From Chloroflexota bacterium (lineage in GTDB: Bacteria > Chloroflexota > UBA6077 > JACCZL01), in assembly GCA_020850535.1 (NCBI GenBank), contig JADZEM010000049.1, positions 1 to 55,926 of the forward strand: a stretch of 55,926 nt of DNA. The letters run 5' to 3'. The position numbers were made by a program, and so were the translations under genes. The number at the start of each line of letters is the position of its first letter. Position 1 is the stretch's first letter. This document shows positions 16,592-26,254 of the stretch, one piece after another. The notes beneath the pieces were generated by a model. The model was not told the DNA's origin and did no database searches. It saw only the letters and a program-made list of their open reading frames with translations.

Positions 16592-17607
16592 TTCTTTTCA
16601 GCCGGCACGACAGCGTCGGTCTGCGGATACAGGTGGCAGCGGACGGCCCGCCCATCGTCGAAGGTGGTCAAGACCGGCCGAGTCGTGTCGCAGACGCCGG
16701 CCATGAATGCGCCGCAGCGCGGGTGGAACGGGCAGCCGGTCGGGCGGTTGTACGGGCTGGGCACCATGCCCTCAATCGGCTCAAGCTCCCACTCCTTGGC
16801 GTGCCCAAGGCGCGGGATCGACCGCAGCAGCGCCCGCGTGTACGGATGGAGCGGCTCGGCGAACAACTGCTTGACGCCCGAGCGCTCCATGACCTCGCCG
16901 AGGTACATGACGATGACCTCGTCGCAGTTCTCGGCGATCACGCCCAGGTCGTGGGTGATCAGCAGGACGGACATCCCCATCTCACGCTGCAAGTCGCGGA
17001 TCAGCTCCATGATCTGGGCCTGCATCGTCACGTCGAGGGCGGTGGTCGGCTCGTCGGCGATCAGCAGCTGCGGCTGCGTCACCAGCGCCATCGCGATCAT
17101 CGCGCGCTGGCGCATCCCGCCCGACAGCTCGAACGGGTACGCGTCGATGCGCTCCTCGGGCTTCGGGATGCCGACGCGGCGCAGCATGTCGATGGTGATC
17201 TCGCGGGCGCGGGCCTTGCTGACCTTCTGATGGAGGAAGATGCCCTCCATGATCTGAAAGCCGATGGTGTGCAGCATGCTGAACGAGGTCATCGGCTCCT
17301 GGAAGATCATCGAGATGTCCTTGCCACGGATGGCACGGATCTCTCGACCGCGCGGGTTGAGCTTCGCCAGATCGACGGTCTTGCCATCGGTCTGGTGGAG
17401 CATCACCCGTCCGCCCTTGATCTTGCCGGGCCGGGTCACCACCTGGAGAATCGCGAAGGCCGTGACCGACTTGCCCGAGCCGCTCTCACCCACCAGCCCC
17501 ACGGTGGACTGCCGCTCAATCGAGAAATCCACGCCGTCCACGGCCCTGACCACGCCGTCTCGGGTGGGGAACTCGACGCGCAGGTCTTCGACGTCCAGCA
17601 GTGTCAT
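16588..17607 (-). CDS. Oligopeptide/oligosaccharide ABC transporter ATP-binding protein (OppD-like)
   Basis: This 339-residue partner ATPase of the OppF-like protein has Walker A GESGSGKS, signature [15 protein letters not shown] and Walker [13 protein letters not shown]. Its Opp-specific C terminus contains [15 protein letters not shown]. The ATG at 17607 overlaps the permease stop by 4 bp. The two unequal ATPases form the heterodimeric motor usual for Opp/Dpp importers. Confidence 0.92.
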   Translation of the reverse strand: MTLLDVEDLRVEFPTRDGVVRAVDGVDFSIERQSTVGLVGESGSGKSVTAFAILQVVTRPGKIKGGRVMLHQTDGKTVDLAKLNPRGREIRAIRGKDISMIFQEPMTSFSMLHTIGFQIMEGIFLHQKVSKARAREITIDMLRRVGIPKPEERIDAYPFELSGGMRQRAMIAMALVTQPQLLIADEPTTALDVTMQAQIMELIRDLQREMGMSVLLITHDLGVIAENCDEVIVMYLGEVMERSGVKQLFAEPLHPYTRALLRSIPRLGHAKEWELEPIEGMVPSPYNRPTGCPFHPRCGAFMAGVCDTTRPVLTTFDDGRAVRCHLYPQTDAVVPAEKK

Positions 17608-18755
17608 GACGAATACGGGTCCGCTGCATCTCGGAGGCCGTCCCCGAGGAAGTTCAGCGCCAGCACAGCGATCATCACGGCCGCCGCCGGCCAGAGCTGC
17701 CACGGCGCCTGGAGGACGCTCCGAACGCTCTGCGCCTCCTTCAGCAGCGTGCCCCAGCTCACCAGCGGCGGCTGCAGTCCCAGCCCGAGGAACGAGAGCG
17801 ACGTCTCCGAGATGATCATGGCGGGGATCGCCAGGGTGGTCGAGGCGATGATGTGGCTGGCGAACGATGGCGCCATGTAGCGGAGGATGATCCGCATATC
17901 GCTCGCGCCGTCGAGCTGCGCGGCGGTCACGAAATCCTCGTTCCGCATCGCCAGGAACCGGCCGCGCACCACCCGCGCAAGGCCCGTCCAGCCGATCAGC
18001 GAGAGGATGATCGTGATGCCGAAGTAGATGCGCAGTGGAGGCCAGTTGGTCGGCAGCGCGGCGGCGAGGCCCATCCAGAGGGGGATCGTGGGGATCGAGC
18101 GCAGGAACTCGATGATGCGCTGGATGACCGTATCGACGATGCCGCCGTAGTAGCCCGACATCCCGCCCAGGACGATGCCCAGCATCAGGCTCATCGCCAC
18201 GCCGACCAGCCCGATGGACATCGAGATGCGGGTGCCGTGGATGATCTTGCTGAACACGTCGCCGCCGAGACGGTCCGCCCCGAGCAGATACATCGGCTGG
18301 CCGGCCTCAATCGGGCCGATCAGGTGCCGCTCCATCGGGATCAGCCCGAACAGATGATACGGACTCCCCTTGACGAACAGCCCGATCGGGATGATCTGCG
18401 TGTCGTCCACCACGAACGTCCGCCGGCCGGCCGCCGCGTCCACCGTCGAGCGGTAGCCGACGACGTGCGGCTCGAAGCGCCAGCCGCCATCGTCGCGGAA
18501 CAGGTGGAGCGGCTGTGGCGGCGCGTACAGGAACCGGGCGTTGACCACGTCTGACGGGAACGGCGCGATGAACTCCGGGATCAGGGCGACGACGTAGATC
18601 AGCAGCACCACGATGGCGCTGGCGAACGCCACGCGGTGCTGCTTGAAGCGCCACCACATCAGCTTCCACTGCGACGCGACCTCGACCCGTGCTGCCTTCT
18701 CAGAGGGCCGGCCAGCGGGGGCGGCGGTCGGCGGTCCAGCAGGTGTCACGTCCAT
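17604..18755 (-). CDS. ABC transporter permease (OppC-like)
   Basis: This 383-residue inner-membrane permease has an extended cytoplasmic N terminus (about 35 residues), a first TM near 40-60, then a roughly 120-residue periplasmic insertion before the transport core. The EAA-type coupling loop is visible as DFVTAAQLDGASDMRIILRYMAP, and the conserved C-terminal SETSLSFLGLGLQPPLVSWG is diagnostic of OppC/DppC. The large periplasmic insertion exceeds the usual OppC length of about 300 residues. It lies 3 bp after the OppB-like gene. Confidence 0.92.
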   Translation of the reverse strand: MDVTPAGPPTAAPAGRPSEKAARVEVASQWKLMWWRFKQHRVAFASAIVVLLIYVVALIPEFIAPFPSDVVNARFLYAPPQPLHLFRDDGGWRFEPHVVGYRSTVDAAAGRRTFVVDDTQIIPIGLFVKGSPYHLFGLIPMERHLIGPIEAGQPMYLLGADRLGGDVFSKIIHGTRISMSIGLVGVAMSLMLGIVLGGMSGYYGGIVDTVIQRIIEFLRSIPTIPLWMGLAAALPTNWPPLRIYFGITIILSLIGWTGLARVVRGRFLAMRNEDFVTAAQLDGASDMRIILRYMAPSFASHIIASTTLAIPAMIISETSLSFLGLGLQPPLVSWGTLLKEAQSVRSVLQAPWQLWPAAAVMIAVLALNFLGDGLRDAADPYSS

Positions 18756-18758
18756 GGG

Positions 18759-19751
18759 TCAGCCTGCCTTGCTCATGCGGATGCGCGGATCGAGCCACGC
18801 CAACAGGATGTCGGAGATCAGCGTGCCGATGACGGTCAGGACGCTGAGAATCAGGATGAACGAGCCGGCCAGATACATGTCCTGCGAGAGCAGGGCCGCC
18901 AGCATCATCGGGCCGACCATCGGCAGGCTCAGCACCACCGCCACGATGGTCGAGCCAGACACGAGCTGCGGCAGCGTCCAGCCGAGGGTGCTGACGAACG
19001 GGTTCAGCGCCGCCCGGACGGGGTAGCGCACCAGCAGCGTGACCTCGGCCTGCCCCTTGACCCGCGCCGTCGTCACATACGGCTTGTGCAGCTCGTCCAG
19101 CAGGTTCGCGCGCATCACGCGGATCAGGCTGGCCGTGCCCCCAAGGCCGATCACGATGACCGGGATCCAGATGTGCTTGAACAGGTCGATCAGCCGGGCC
19201 ACGCTCCAGGGCGCATTCTCGAAGGCCGGCGAGAACAGCCCGCCGACGCTCATCCCGAACCGGTCGAACGCCACCACCAGCAGCACCAGCGCCAGCAGGA
19301 AGCTCGGCGCGGCCAGCCCGATGAACCCCAGGAACGTGAAGACGTAGTCCAGCAGCGAGTACGGGCGCACCGCCGAGTACACGCCGATGGGGAACGCCAG
19401 CGCCCAGGTGAACATCAGCGTGATGAACGAGATGGCAACCGTCAGCCAGACACGGTCCCAGATCAGCGCCGACACTGCCACCCGATAGGTGAACGACTGG
19501 CCGAAGTCGCCGCGCATGACGCCGGTGATCCACTTGATGTACTGGATGTGCAACGGCTGGCCGAGGCCGTACGCATTGCGTAGGGCCTCGACCGTGCTTT
19601 CGTCAATCGTCTCGCCGCGCGCCGTGATGCTGGCGACGTAGCTCGTCAGGAAGTCACCCGGCGGCAGCTGAATGATGATGAAGCTGACGATCGAGATCAC
19701 GAAGATCGTCGGGATCATCATCAGGATGCGGAACGCGATGTAGCGCAACAT
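18759..19751 (-). CDS. ABC transporter permease (OppB-like)
   Basis: This 330-residue permease begins MLRYIAFRILMMIPTIFVIS, the typical OppB first TM, followed by the family's periplasmic ..AYGLGQPLHIQYIKWITGVMRGDFGQSF segment. Later TMs and an RVKGQAEVTLLVRYPVRAALNP coupling loop are present. With the OppC-like protein it forms the membrane channel of the importer. It starts 6 bp after the GHL6-like gene. Confidence 0.92.
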   Translation of the reverse strand: MLRYIAFRILMMIPTIFVISIVSFIIIQLPPGDFLTSYVASITARGETIDESTVEALRNAYGLGQPLHIQYIKWITGVMRGDFGQSFTYRVAVSALIWDRVWLTVAISFITLMFTWALAFPIGVYSAVRPYSLLDYVFTFLGFIGLAAPSFLLALVLLVVAFDRFGMSVGGLFSPAFENAPWSVARLIDLFKHIWIPVIVIGLGGTASLIRVMRANLLDELHKPYVTTARVKGQAEVTLLVRYPVRAALNPFVSTLGWTLPQLVSGSTIVAVVLSLPMVGPMMLAALLSQDMYLAGSFILILSVLTVIGTLISDILLAWLDPRIRMSKAG

Positions 19752-19757
19752 ACGGCA

Positions 19758-21890
19758 TCAAGTGTGGGCCGCCACCGGGCGCAAGTCAACGGCAACGACT
19801 TCATGGTCGAGGATCGAGGGCACGCGGACGGCGATCGCGTCGCGGGCGTGCGTGACCTCGGGCGTCGTGCCGGCCCGCAGCAGGCGGACGTTCTCGACCG
19901 TCTGCCCCTCCGGGATGCGGACCTCGACGAGCTGCTCGGCGATCGGGATCAGCTCGCGGATCGGCCCCTTCATGAGCATCGGGTTGGTCAGGTTCACCAG
20001 GTGAACCGTCAGCGAATCCTTCTGCCTCCAGACCGTCACGTCCAGGATGCCGGGTCCGGTCACGGTGGCTGGCTGCGGCTCGTTGGTGGCCCAGCGCACG
20101 GCGTTCGCCAGCAGCCGTCCATGATCGACGCAGAGCACTTCCCAGAAGGCCCGGTCGAGGTCCCACGGGAAGTAGACCACCCGCCCCGCGCCGATCTGCC
20201 GCACGTACGCCTGCGGGATGTCGCTGTCCGGCACGCGCGGCCAGACCATCTCCATCGGCAGGTCGGGGTAGGACTCGATCAGGCTGAGCGGCGCCGGCCC
20301 GTGCGGCTGGGTCGTCTCGACCTTGACGCGATGCGTGCCGTTGATGATCCGCCCGGCATCGTGCAGGCCCTCCAGCAGCGGATGGAACACGCGCGTGAGC
20401 GGGTCGGAGCGGATCGCCAGATACGAGTTCTGCAGCGGCCCCTCGATGCCGCCAGCGTACGACGCGCCGAACAGGTCGGCCAGCCCGAAGTCCGCGCGGA
20501 TCGCGCCGTTCTCGTCGTAGAGCGACGACTCATGCGTGGCGACGAGGCCGCCGCCCCGCTCCACGAACTCGCGCAACTGCTGGCACTGGGCGTCGGACAA
20601 CGCGGCGATGTTCGGCAGGATCAGCGTCTTAAACTGACCCGTGTGCGCCTCGTCCAGCAGCCCGTCGTGGACCATCTCGAACGGGATTCGCGCCTCGACC
20701 AGCGCGTGATACCAACCGAGCGTGTGCGGCTCGACCTTCTGATTGGCGTCTGTCCCGCCGTAGTTGAACCACGTCTGCTGCGAGTACAGCAGGCCGACGC
20801 GCGCCAGCGGGGCCTCGTTTCGGAGATACGGCTCCCAGTCGTGGTAGCGGGAGTACATGTCGATGACCGGCTGGAGCCAGCGCGGATCGTAGATGATGCC
20901 GCTGAACTTGGTGAACCAGGGCCGCAGACCGTTCGCCACGCCGTCCGCGACGAACAACTGGATCTCGGCGGGATTCTGGACCGAGTCCTTCCAGCGGTAC
21001 TTCTCCTCGACGCCCATGCTGAAGATACCGCCGATGGGCTTGTTCCCCAGCGTCGCCCGGAACTCCTTGCCGTTGCGCCCGTTGGCCCAGGCCGGGGTGA
21101 GCCCCCGCCGCGCCTGCCGGTCCGCGAAGAGGATCTCCGACTTCTCGCCGACCCGCTTCATGTCGAGGATCTGGTGCGCGCCGCCCGAGTTGGGGATGTA
21201 CCGCGCGTGCGGCACGACCGCCCGGACCGCCTGGTCCCAGACGTCCCACAGCTCAAACAGGCGGTTCTCCCGCCACTTGAGGTAGGCTGGCATCCCTTCG
21301 TCTTGCGGGAGATCCAGGCCGCTCGCGGGATCGGTCCGGCGCGGCAGGTGGCGTCCTGACGCATCCCGGAAGTTCCGCTGGCAATGCTCGCAGTAGCAGA
21401 TGCCGTGACCGGACCAGCGGTTCGAGAAGATGCCGTCGACCGGGTACATGCTGACGATCTCGCGGGTGACCTCAGTCATGAACTCGAAGTTGTACGGCCC
21501 GAGCGCGCAGGTGACCCACAGGTCGGGGTCAGCCCAGTGGCGCACCGGCTTGCCGTCCACCCCGACCATGATCCACTCAGGATGGGCCTGGAAGACATCG
21601 TCGTGGACGGCGTGCGGGTCGGTCCGCGCGATGACGGTCATCCCGAGGCTGCGGCAGCCCTCGTACAACTCGCCGAAGGCGTCGCGGTCACCCAGGAACG
21701 GGCTGCGGTAGTGCAGCGGGATCTGCGTCGGGTAGTAGGCGACGCAGCCGCCGGCGCTCAGGCAGGCCGCGTCGCAGTGGGCCTGCTTGAAGAAGTCCAG
21801 CCAGAACTTCACGTCGTACTGGACAGGGTCGTTCTCGACCAGGGTCAACTGCGCCCAGCGCATCGCCCGGTCGAACAGGGGGTTGGTCAT
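19758..21890 (-). CDS. Putative glycoside hydrolase (GHL6-like domain plus GH42-type trimerisation domain)
   Basis: This 710-residue cytoplasmic-looking protein has no signal peptide. The N-terminal half (about 1-340) resembles the hypothetical glycosyl hydrolase 6 TIM barrel: FKQAHCDAACLSAGGCVAYYPT, a Cys pair CYCEHCQ, and VDGIFSNRWS. The middle (about 370-590) has the beta-galactosidase trimerisation pattern ARVGLLYSQQT..VARIPFEMVHDGLL..LPNIAALSDAQC..FVERGGGLVATHES, a degenerate glutamine-amidotransferase-like fold. A beta-rich tail follows. It overlaps GH42 by 4 bp, so the two probably act on the same imported saccharide. I cannot identify its catalytic residues with confidence. Confidence 0.75.
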   Translation of the reverse strand: MTNPLFDRAMRWAQLTLVENDPVQYDVKFWLDFFKQAHCDAACLSAGGCVAYYPTQIPLHYRSPFLGDRDAFGELYEGCRSLGMTVIARTDPHAVHDDVFQAHPEWIMVGVDGKPVRHWADPDLWVTCALGPYNFEFMTEVTREIVSMYPVDGIFSNRWSGHGICYCEHCQRNFRDASGRHLPRRTDPASGLDLPQDEGMPAYLKWRENRLFELWDVWDQAVRAVVPHARYIPNSGGAHQILDMKRVGEKSEILFADRQARRGLTPAWANGRNGKEFRATLGNKPIGGIFSMGVEEKYRWKDSVQNPAEIQLFVADGVANGLRPWFTKFSGIIYDPRWLQPVIDMYSRYHDWEPYLRNEAPLARVGLLYSQQTWFNYGGTDANQKVEPHTLGWYHALVEARIPFEMVHDGLLDEAHTGQFKTLILPNIAALSDAQCQQLREFVERGGGLVATHESSLYDENGAIRADFGLADLFGASYAGGIEGPLQNSYLAIRSDPLTRVFHPLLEGLHDAGRIINGTHRVKVETTQPHGPAPLSLIESYPDLPMEMVWPRVPDSDIPQAYVRQIGAGRVVYFPWDLDRAFWEVLCVDHGRLLANAVRWATNEPQPATVTGPGILDVTVWRQKDSLTVHLVNLTNPMLMKGPIRELIPIAEQLVEVRIPEGQTVENVRLLRAGTTPEVTHARDAIAVRVPSILDHEVVAVDLRPVAAHT

Positions 21891-24007
21891 GAGGTTAGCT
21901 CCAGGACGGTCACATCGCGGGCCGGCGCGGTCAGGCTGACGGCGCGTCCGTCAACGGCTGCCGCCGCTCCCCACAGGGTGCGCGCCGACGCGAACTCGCC
22001 CACGCTGTCGCGGATCGAGAGGGAGACCGAGACCGGCTCGCGGGTCGGGTTGGCCACCCAGAGGTAGAGGCCGCCCGAGCCTGCGTGGAGGCGCGCCTTG
22101 ATGCGCGCATCGCTGCTGGTCACCGCCTGCTGCCCGCCGAGCAGGCCCGCGAAGAAGCGGGCGCTGCCGGCGTCGTCGGCGTGCGCGAAGAAGCCGGCGC
22201 CGGCCATCGTCCCGAGCAGCAGTGTCTTCCCGTTGCCGAAGGTGTGCTCGACGGCTGCGACCTGCCCGTCCTCGTAGTGGCCGACGGCCACACCGCTGCT
22301 GGGGGTGTAGGCCTGGAGGAAGACGCCTCCACTGATCGACTCGCCACGGACGGTCAGGCGCAGGTCGGCGAGCAGGTCGGGCGTGAACTCGACGTAGCTC
22401 TCCTTCGCGCCGAACAGCTCGTCCAGCCCGAGGTTCGGCTGCTCGGCGCCCACCCAGCCGAGATCGCCCCAGTAGGCCGGGCACCCCTCCGAGATGAGCG
22501 TGCCGCCGGCGGCCACCCAGTCACGCAGGCGCGCCGCCGTCTGCCTGTTCAGCATGATCGGCATCGGCAGGTAGAGCCGGCGGTACTGGTCGATATCGTC
22601 GATGTGGACCCAGTCCGCCTGAATGTTGCTCGTCCAGAACGCGCGGTAGGCCCCCTGCATGGCGTGGGTGTAGGCCGTGGGCGTCGTCCAGACGCCCGGC
22701 GTCACGCCGCCGGTGCCGTGGGTCTGCGCGAACGTGAACCGCTCGGCCTCGGGCACGTAGACGATGCCGATGTCGCCCTGGACCGGCCGCGACTCCCAGA
22801 GCCGGGCCTGTTCGGCTGCCGTCGCCCAGGCCCCGACCTGCCGCACCATCTCCGAGCGCTCGGTCCGCGAGCCGTCCATGCCGTACGGGCCGAACGCGCC
22901 GAAGAGCACGCCGTTGAGCAGCGGCCGCCAGCGCAGGTACATCAGGCCGGTGGCGCCGGCCATGAAGCTGACGAAGCTCCAATAGCGGATGTCGTCCGTC
23001 GAGGCGATGCGGCCCTCGTTGCGCGGCTTCCCGCGCACCTGGGCCGCCAGCCAGAGCGGCCCGCCGTACGCCTCGGCGTGCCAGAACGGCTTGCCGCGCG
23101 AGGCCGCGCGGATCAGGTCGAACGCCTGCATCTGCTTCCACGGCTCGTCGCCGTGCCGCGACGAGCCCCAGGTCACGCCGTAGCTCTCGACCTCGGCGGC
23201 GGCCCGCCAGTCGTCCGCCGAGCTGGCGGGCATCGCGCTGAGGGTCGTCGCCAGCCCGTGGGCGGTCATGGCGCAGTCAGGATCGACGCCGCGGATGACA
23301 TCGCGCCGCCAGCGCATCAACTCGTGGGCACGGTCCCCGCGAAACTCGATCCAGTCGAGCGTGTCCGCATACGGCCCGTGGGCGCGGGGCGGGGTGACGT
23401 TCTCCCAGGTCGCGAAGCTGTGCCGGCCCCAGGCCCGCCCGAGCGTCTTCAGGTCGCCGTACTTGGCCTTGAGCCACCCCTGGAACACTCGTAGGGTGGC
23501 CGGGCAGTAGCAGAAGTTCGGGTTGTTGTTGGACTCGTTCCAGATGTCGTAGCCGCCGAGCCCTCGGTGCCCCTTGTAGCGGGCGGCCAGGGTCCGCAGG
23601 AAGCCCTCGGCGTAGGCGCGCCAGTCGTCGTTGTCGAGGCAGAGGCCGCGATAGCCGCCCGTTGCGGACGAGCCGCCCATCTGGCTGTTGAGCGGCAGCC
23701 CCTTCTCGTCGATGAACCGGGCGTGGGCGTATTCGACGAACGCCCACTCCGGCGCGGCGAAAATGAACTCCGCGATGATCGTCTTGATGCCGTTGAGGGC
23801 GGCCAGGTCAAGCTGCTCGTCGTACTCTTCCCAGTCGTACTGGCCGGGCGCGATCTCGATGGCGGACCACAGGAACCAGTGGCGGAAGATGTTCATGCCA
23901 TCTTCGCTGGCCGTCCGGTAGTCGCGATCCCAATCGTCGCGCGGCGGGTTCGACTTGCGGAAGTAGACCGCCCCGTAGGGAAATGCAGGCAGATTCGTAT
24001 TCGGCAC
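21887..24007 (-). CDS. GH42 family beta-galactosidase
   Basis: This 706-residue enzyme is predicted to cleave beta-galactosides released by or imported through the adjacent transporter. The N-terminal barrel carries the acid/base Glu158 in GYDIWNESN and the nucleophile Glu312 in FWHAEAYGG, the GH42 pair. A trimerisation domain follows (about 400-620; IGIVYVPEAERF to GTLISEGCPAYWG) and then a short beta domain. Cys residues in YCPATL near the active-site barrel may bind zinc, as in several GH42 enzymes. No leader, so the enzyme is intracellular. It lies 37 bp after the binding-protein gene. Confidence 0.88.
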   Translation of the reverse strand: MPNTNLPAFPYGAVYFRKSNPPRDDWDRDYRTASEDGMNIFRHWFLWSAIEIAPGQYDWEEYDEQLDLAALNGIKTIIAEFIFAAPEWAFVEYAHARFIDEKGLPLNSQMGGSSATGGYRGLCLDNDDWRAYAEGFLRTLAARYKGHRGLGGYDIWNESNNNPNFCYCPATLRVFQGWLKAKYGDLKTLGRAWGRHSFATWENVTPPRAHGPYADTLDWIEFRGDRAHELMRWRRDVIRGVDPDCAMTAHGLATTLSAMPASSADDWRAAAEVESYGVTWGSSRHGDEPWKQMQAFDLIRAASRGKPFWHAEAYGGPLWLAAQVRGKPRNEGRIASTDDIRYWSFVSFMAGATGLMYLRWRPLLNGVLFGAFGPYGMDGSRTERSEMVRQVGAWATAAEQARLWESRPVQGDIGIVYVPEAERFTFAQTHGTGGVTPGVWTTPTAYTHAMQGAYRAFWTSNIQADWVHIDDIDQYRRLYLPMPIMLNRQTAARLRDWVAAGGTLISEGCPAYWGDLGWVGAEQPNLGLDELFGAKESYVEFTPDLLADLRLTVRGESISGGVFLQAYTPSSGVAVGHYEDGQVAAVEHTFGNGKTLLLGTMAGAGFFAHADDAGSARFFAGLLGGQQAVTSSDARIKARLHAGSGGLYLWVANPTREPVSVSLSIRDSVGEFASARTLWGAAAAVDGRAVSLTAPARDVTVLELTS

Positions 24008-24044
24008 GAGAGATCTCAGTCTTTCCGGTCGCTGGGGGCAGCGA

Positions 24045-26129
24045 TCAGCCGAAGTACCAGGTCGCGGGGTTCGCCGGCGCTGGCGTCGGATAGTCGTACG
24101 AGCTGGGCAGCGACTTCGGCGTGTTCTTCAGCCGGTCCACGCTGACGCCGTAGAAGTTGCCGTCGAACGCCGTCCCGATGGTCGGGAAGAGGTCCGCCTG
24201 GATGTCCAGAATCTGCTTCAGGAGATCCTGCTGCTTCTTGTCGTCGGTCGTGGCCCGAATCTGGTCGTACAGCTTCATCTGCTGCTTGACTGGCTCCGGC
24301 GGCTCCTCGGCGAGCGGGCTCTGGGGGTTGTTGTAGTACCAGGCCCAGGCCTTGGCCCAGAACGAGTTGCCGGTGTTCTGCGGGAACCAGTAGCGCGGGT
24401 CGAGGATGACCGCGTCGCCCGAGCCGCCGCCGAAGATGTGGCAACTGGCGTGGTACTCGAAGTCGGTCATGCGGACGCGCTGCTCCCAGAGCGCACGGTC
24501 CATCTGCTTCACGCTGATCTCGACGCCGACCTTCGCCCACTGCTTCTTGATCAGCTCCAGGCTGTCGATGTAGGTCGTTCGGCCGCTGTCGATGTCGAAG
24601 ATGATCGAGATGCGCTTGCCGTCCGGCCCGAGGCGGAACCCGCTGCTGTCCTTGTTCGGGTACGCCTTGTCCAGGTGCTCGTTCGCCTTCTTCAGGTCGT
24701 ACTCGAGGTACTGGGTCGCCAGCTTGTCGTGGTAGTACTTGGACTCGGGACGTGGGGCGGTCTGGGCGGCCTTGCCCTGCTGCAAGAAGACCACGTCGAT
24801 GACTTCCTGACGGTCGTAGGCGTACGACAGCCCGATGCGGAAGTCCTTGTTCCGGGCGATCTCCTTGATGACCGGATCCTTGCAGTTCATGTTGAAGATG
24901 ATGTTCATCGAGTTGACGGTGGTCGGGGTCAGCTCGAAGAGGTGGAACTTGCCCTTCTGCTGGTTGTCGAAGAACACCGACTTGTTCTTCGGGGCGTTGA
25001 TCCACTGCTCCTGCCAGTCAAGCTCGCCGTTCAGCGCCTTGAGCACCAGCACCTCGGGATCGGTGGCGAGGGTCTGGGTGTACTTGTCGATGTACGGAAG
25101 CTGATTCCCGTCGGGATCGACCTTGAAGTAGTACGGGTTGCGCTCGGCGCTGACGGAGGTCGCACCCGTCCCGAAGCCCTGCTGGAGCTTCCACGGCCAG
25201 AGGGTCGGCAGGTCCGGGTTGTTGAAGACCTCGCGCTTGAAGTTGAAGAGGTCCGCCCAGGTGTTCTGCTGGTTCTGCTTGACGAGGTCGTCAAGGTTCG
25301 TCGTGTTGTACTTCTTGTGGAACTGGGACAGGAACTTCTTCGGATGGGCGCAGGCGCGCTCGATGTTGGTGCGGGCCACATCCTTGAGGAAGAGGCCGTT
25401 CGGCGCTTCAAACGCCCACTTGAAGGTGGTCTCGTCAACCTTGGTGACCACGAACGCCGGCCTGGGCGGGGCCGGCGTGATCTCCTTGTTCATCAGCACG
25501 TCCTCGTACCAGAAGAGGACGTCGTCCGAGGTGAACGGGGTGCCGTCTGACCACTTCAGGCCCTTGCGAAGCGTGAAGGTGTACTCCTTGCCGTCCTCGC
25601 TGGCCTTGACGGATTCGGCCACGTTCGGGATGACGGCGTCGTAGCCGGGCGTGTAGCGCATCAGCTGCTCGTACCCGATGTTTCGGATCAGGTCGTTACC
25701 GTTGCGCTCGATGGTCCCGGTCCGCCACTCGCCGCCGTACTTGCCGGCGCCTTCGAGCGGCTTGACGACCAGCGGGCTGGCCGGCAGGCGCTGATCGACG
25801 GCCGGCAGCTTGCCAGCCTTGACCAGGTCGGCCAGCATCGGGGACTCGCTGAACTTGCTCGGCGTGGCAGCGGGTGCGCTGGCCGTCGTCGGCTTGGCCG
25901 CGGCAGGGGCGGCGGTCGGCTGAGCGGCCGCGGCAGGCGCGGCAGTCGGCTGGGCCGGTGCGCCACCGCCCGAGCTGGCGGCGGCGGTGGTCGGCGCGGC
26001 AGCCGGCGGCGCGGCAGGCTTCGGCGTGGGTGGGGTCGACGCTTGCTCACCGCAAGCGGTCAACATGGCGGCAGCGCCCGTGAGCGCGCCCAGTCGCAAC
26101 ATCGATCGACGCGAGATGATTCGGCTCAT
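24045..26129 (-). CDS. ABC transporter substrate-binding lipoprotein (SBP family 5)
   Basis: This 694-residue extracellular binding protein delivers substrate to the Opp-like permeases downstream. The start at 26129 gives MSRIISRRSMLRLG, a twin-arginine-like leader, with lipobox LTAC at 23-26. A 70-residue Ala/Pro/Thr linker follows, then the SBP_bac_5 domain (YTFTLRKGLKWSDGTPFTSDDV is the family signature). The upstream promoter and tandem LacI operators (26165-26223) control it. The co-encoded GH42 suggests an oligosaccharide ligand, a use of Opp-type proteins known in Thermotoga. Confidence 0.9.
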   Translation of the reverse strand: MSRIISRRSMLRLGALTGAAAMLTACGEQASTPPTPKPAAPPAAAPTTAAASSGGGAPAQPTAAPAAAAQPTAAPAAAKPTTASAPAATPSKFSESPMLADLVKAGKLPAVDQRLPASPLVVKPLEGAGKYGGEWRTGTIERNGNDLIRNIGYEQLMRYTPGYDAVIPNVAESVKASEDGKEYTFTLRKGLKWSDGTPFTSDDVLFWYEDVLMNKEITPAPPRPAFVVTKVDETTFKWAFEAPNGLFLKDVARTNIERACAHPKKFLSQFHKKYNTTNLDDLVKQNQQNTWADLFNFKREVFNNPDLPTLWPWKLQQGFGTGATSVSAERNPYYFKVDPDGNQLPYIDKYTQTLATDPEVLVLKALNGELDWQEQWINAPKNKSVFFDNQQKGKFHLFELTPTTVNSMNIIFNMNCKDPVIKEIARNKDFRIGLSYAYDRQEVIDVVFLQQGKAAQTAPRPESKYYHDKLATQYLEYDLKKANEHLDKAYPNKDSSGFRLGPDGKRISIIFDIDSGRTTYIDSLELIKKQWAKVGVEISVKQMDRALWEQRVRMTDFEYHASCHIFGGGSGDAVILDPRYWFPQNTGNSFWAKAWAWYYNNPQSPLAEEPPEPVKQQMKLYDQIRATTDDKKQQDLLKQILDIQADLFPTIGTAFDGNFYGVSVDRLKNTPKSLPSSYDYPTPAPANPATWYFG

Positions 26130-26164
26130 CGTCAGCCCCGGCCTCTTCCTCGAAGGCGTGAACT

Positions 26165-26223
26165 GGGAACGTTTGCGGAAACGTTTCCAGCAGGAGTCTG
26201 ACACACTCGTCGCGGCTTGTCAA
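26165..26223 (-). promoter_or_regulatory. Promoter with tandem LacI-type operators for the oligosaccharide operon
   Basis: In the gene's sense, TTGACA (26223-26218), a 17-nt spacer and CAGACT (26200-26195) form a sigma-70-like promoter. Two abutting 12-mers follow: GGAAACGTTTCC (26188-26177), a perfect palindrome, and GCAAACGTTCCC (26176-26165), a near match. They cover the predicted +1 region, the classic place for repression. Binding-protein translation starts at 26129. Confidence 0.75.
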
Positions 26224-26254
26224 CACCCTCTCGGCCGTCAGCAGGCAGCCGGCG

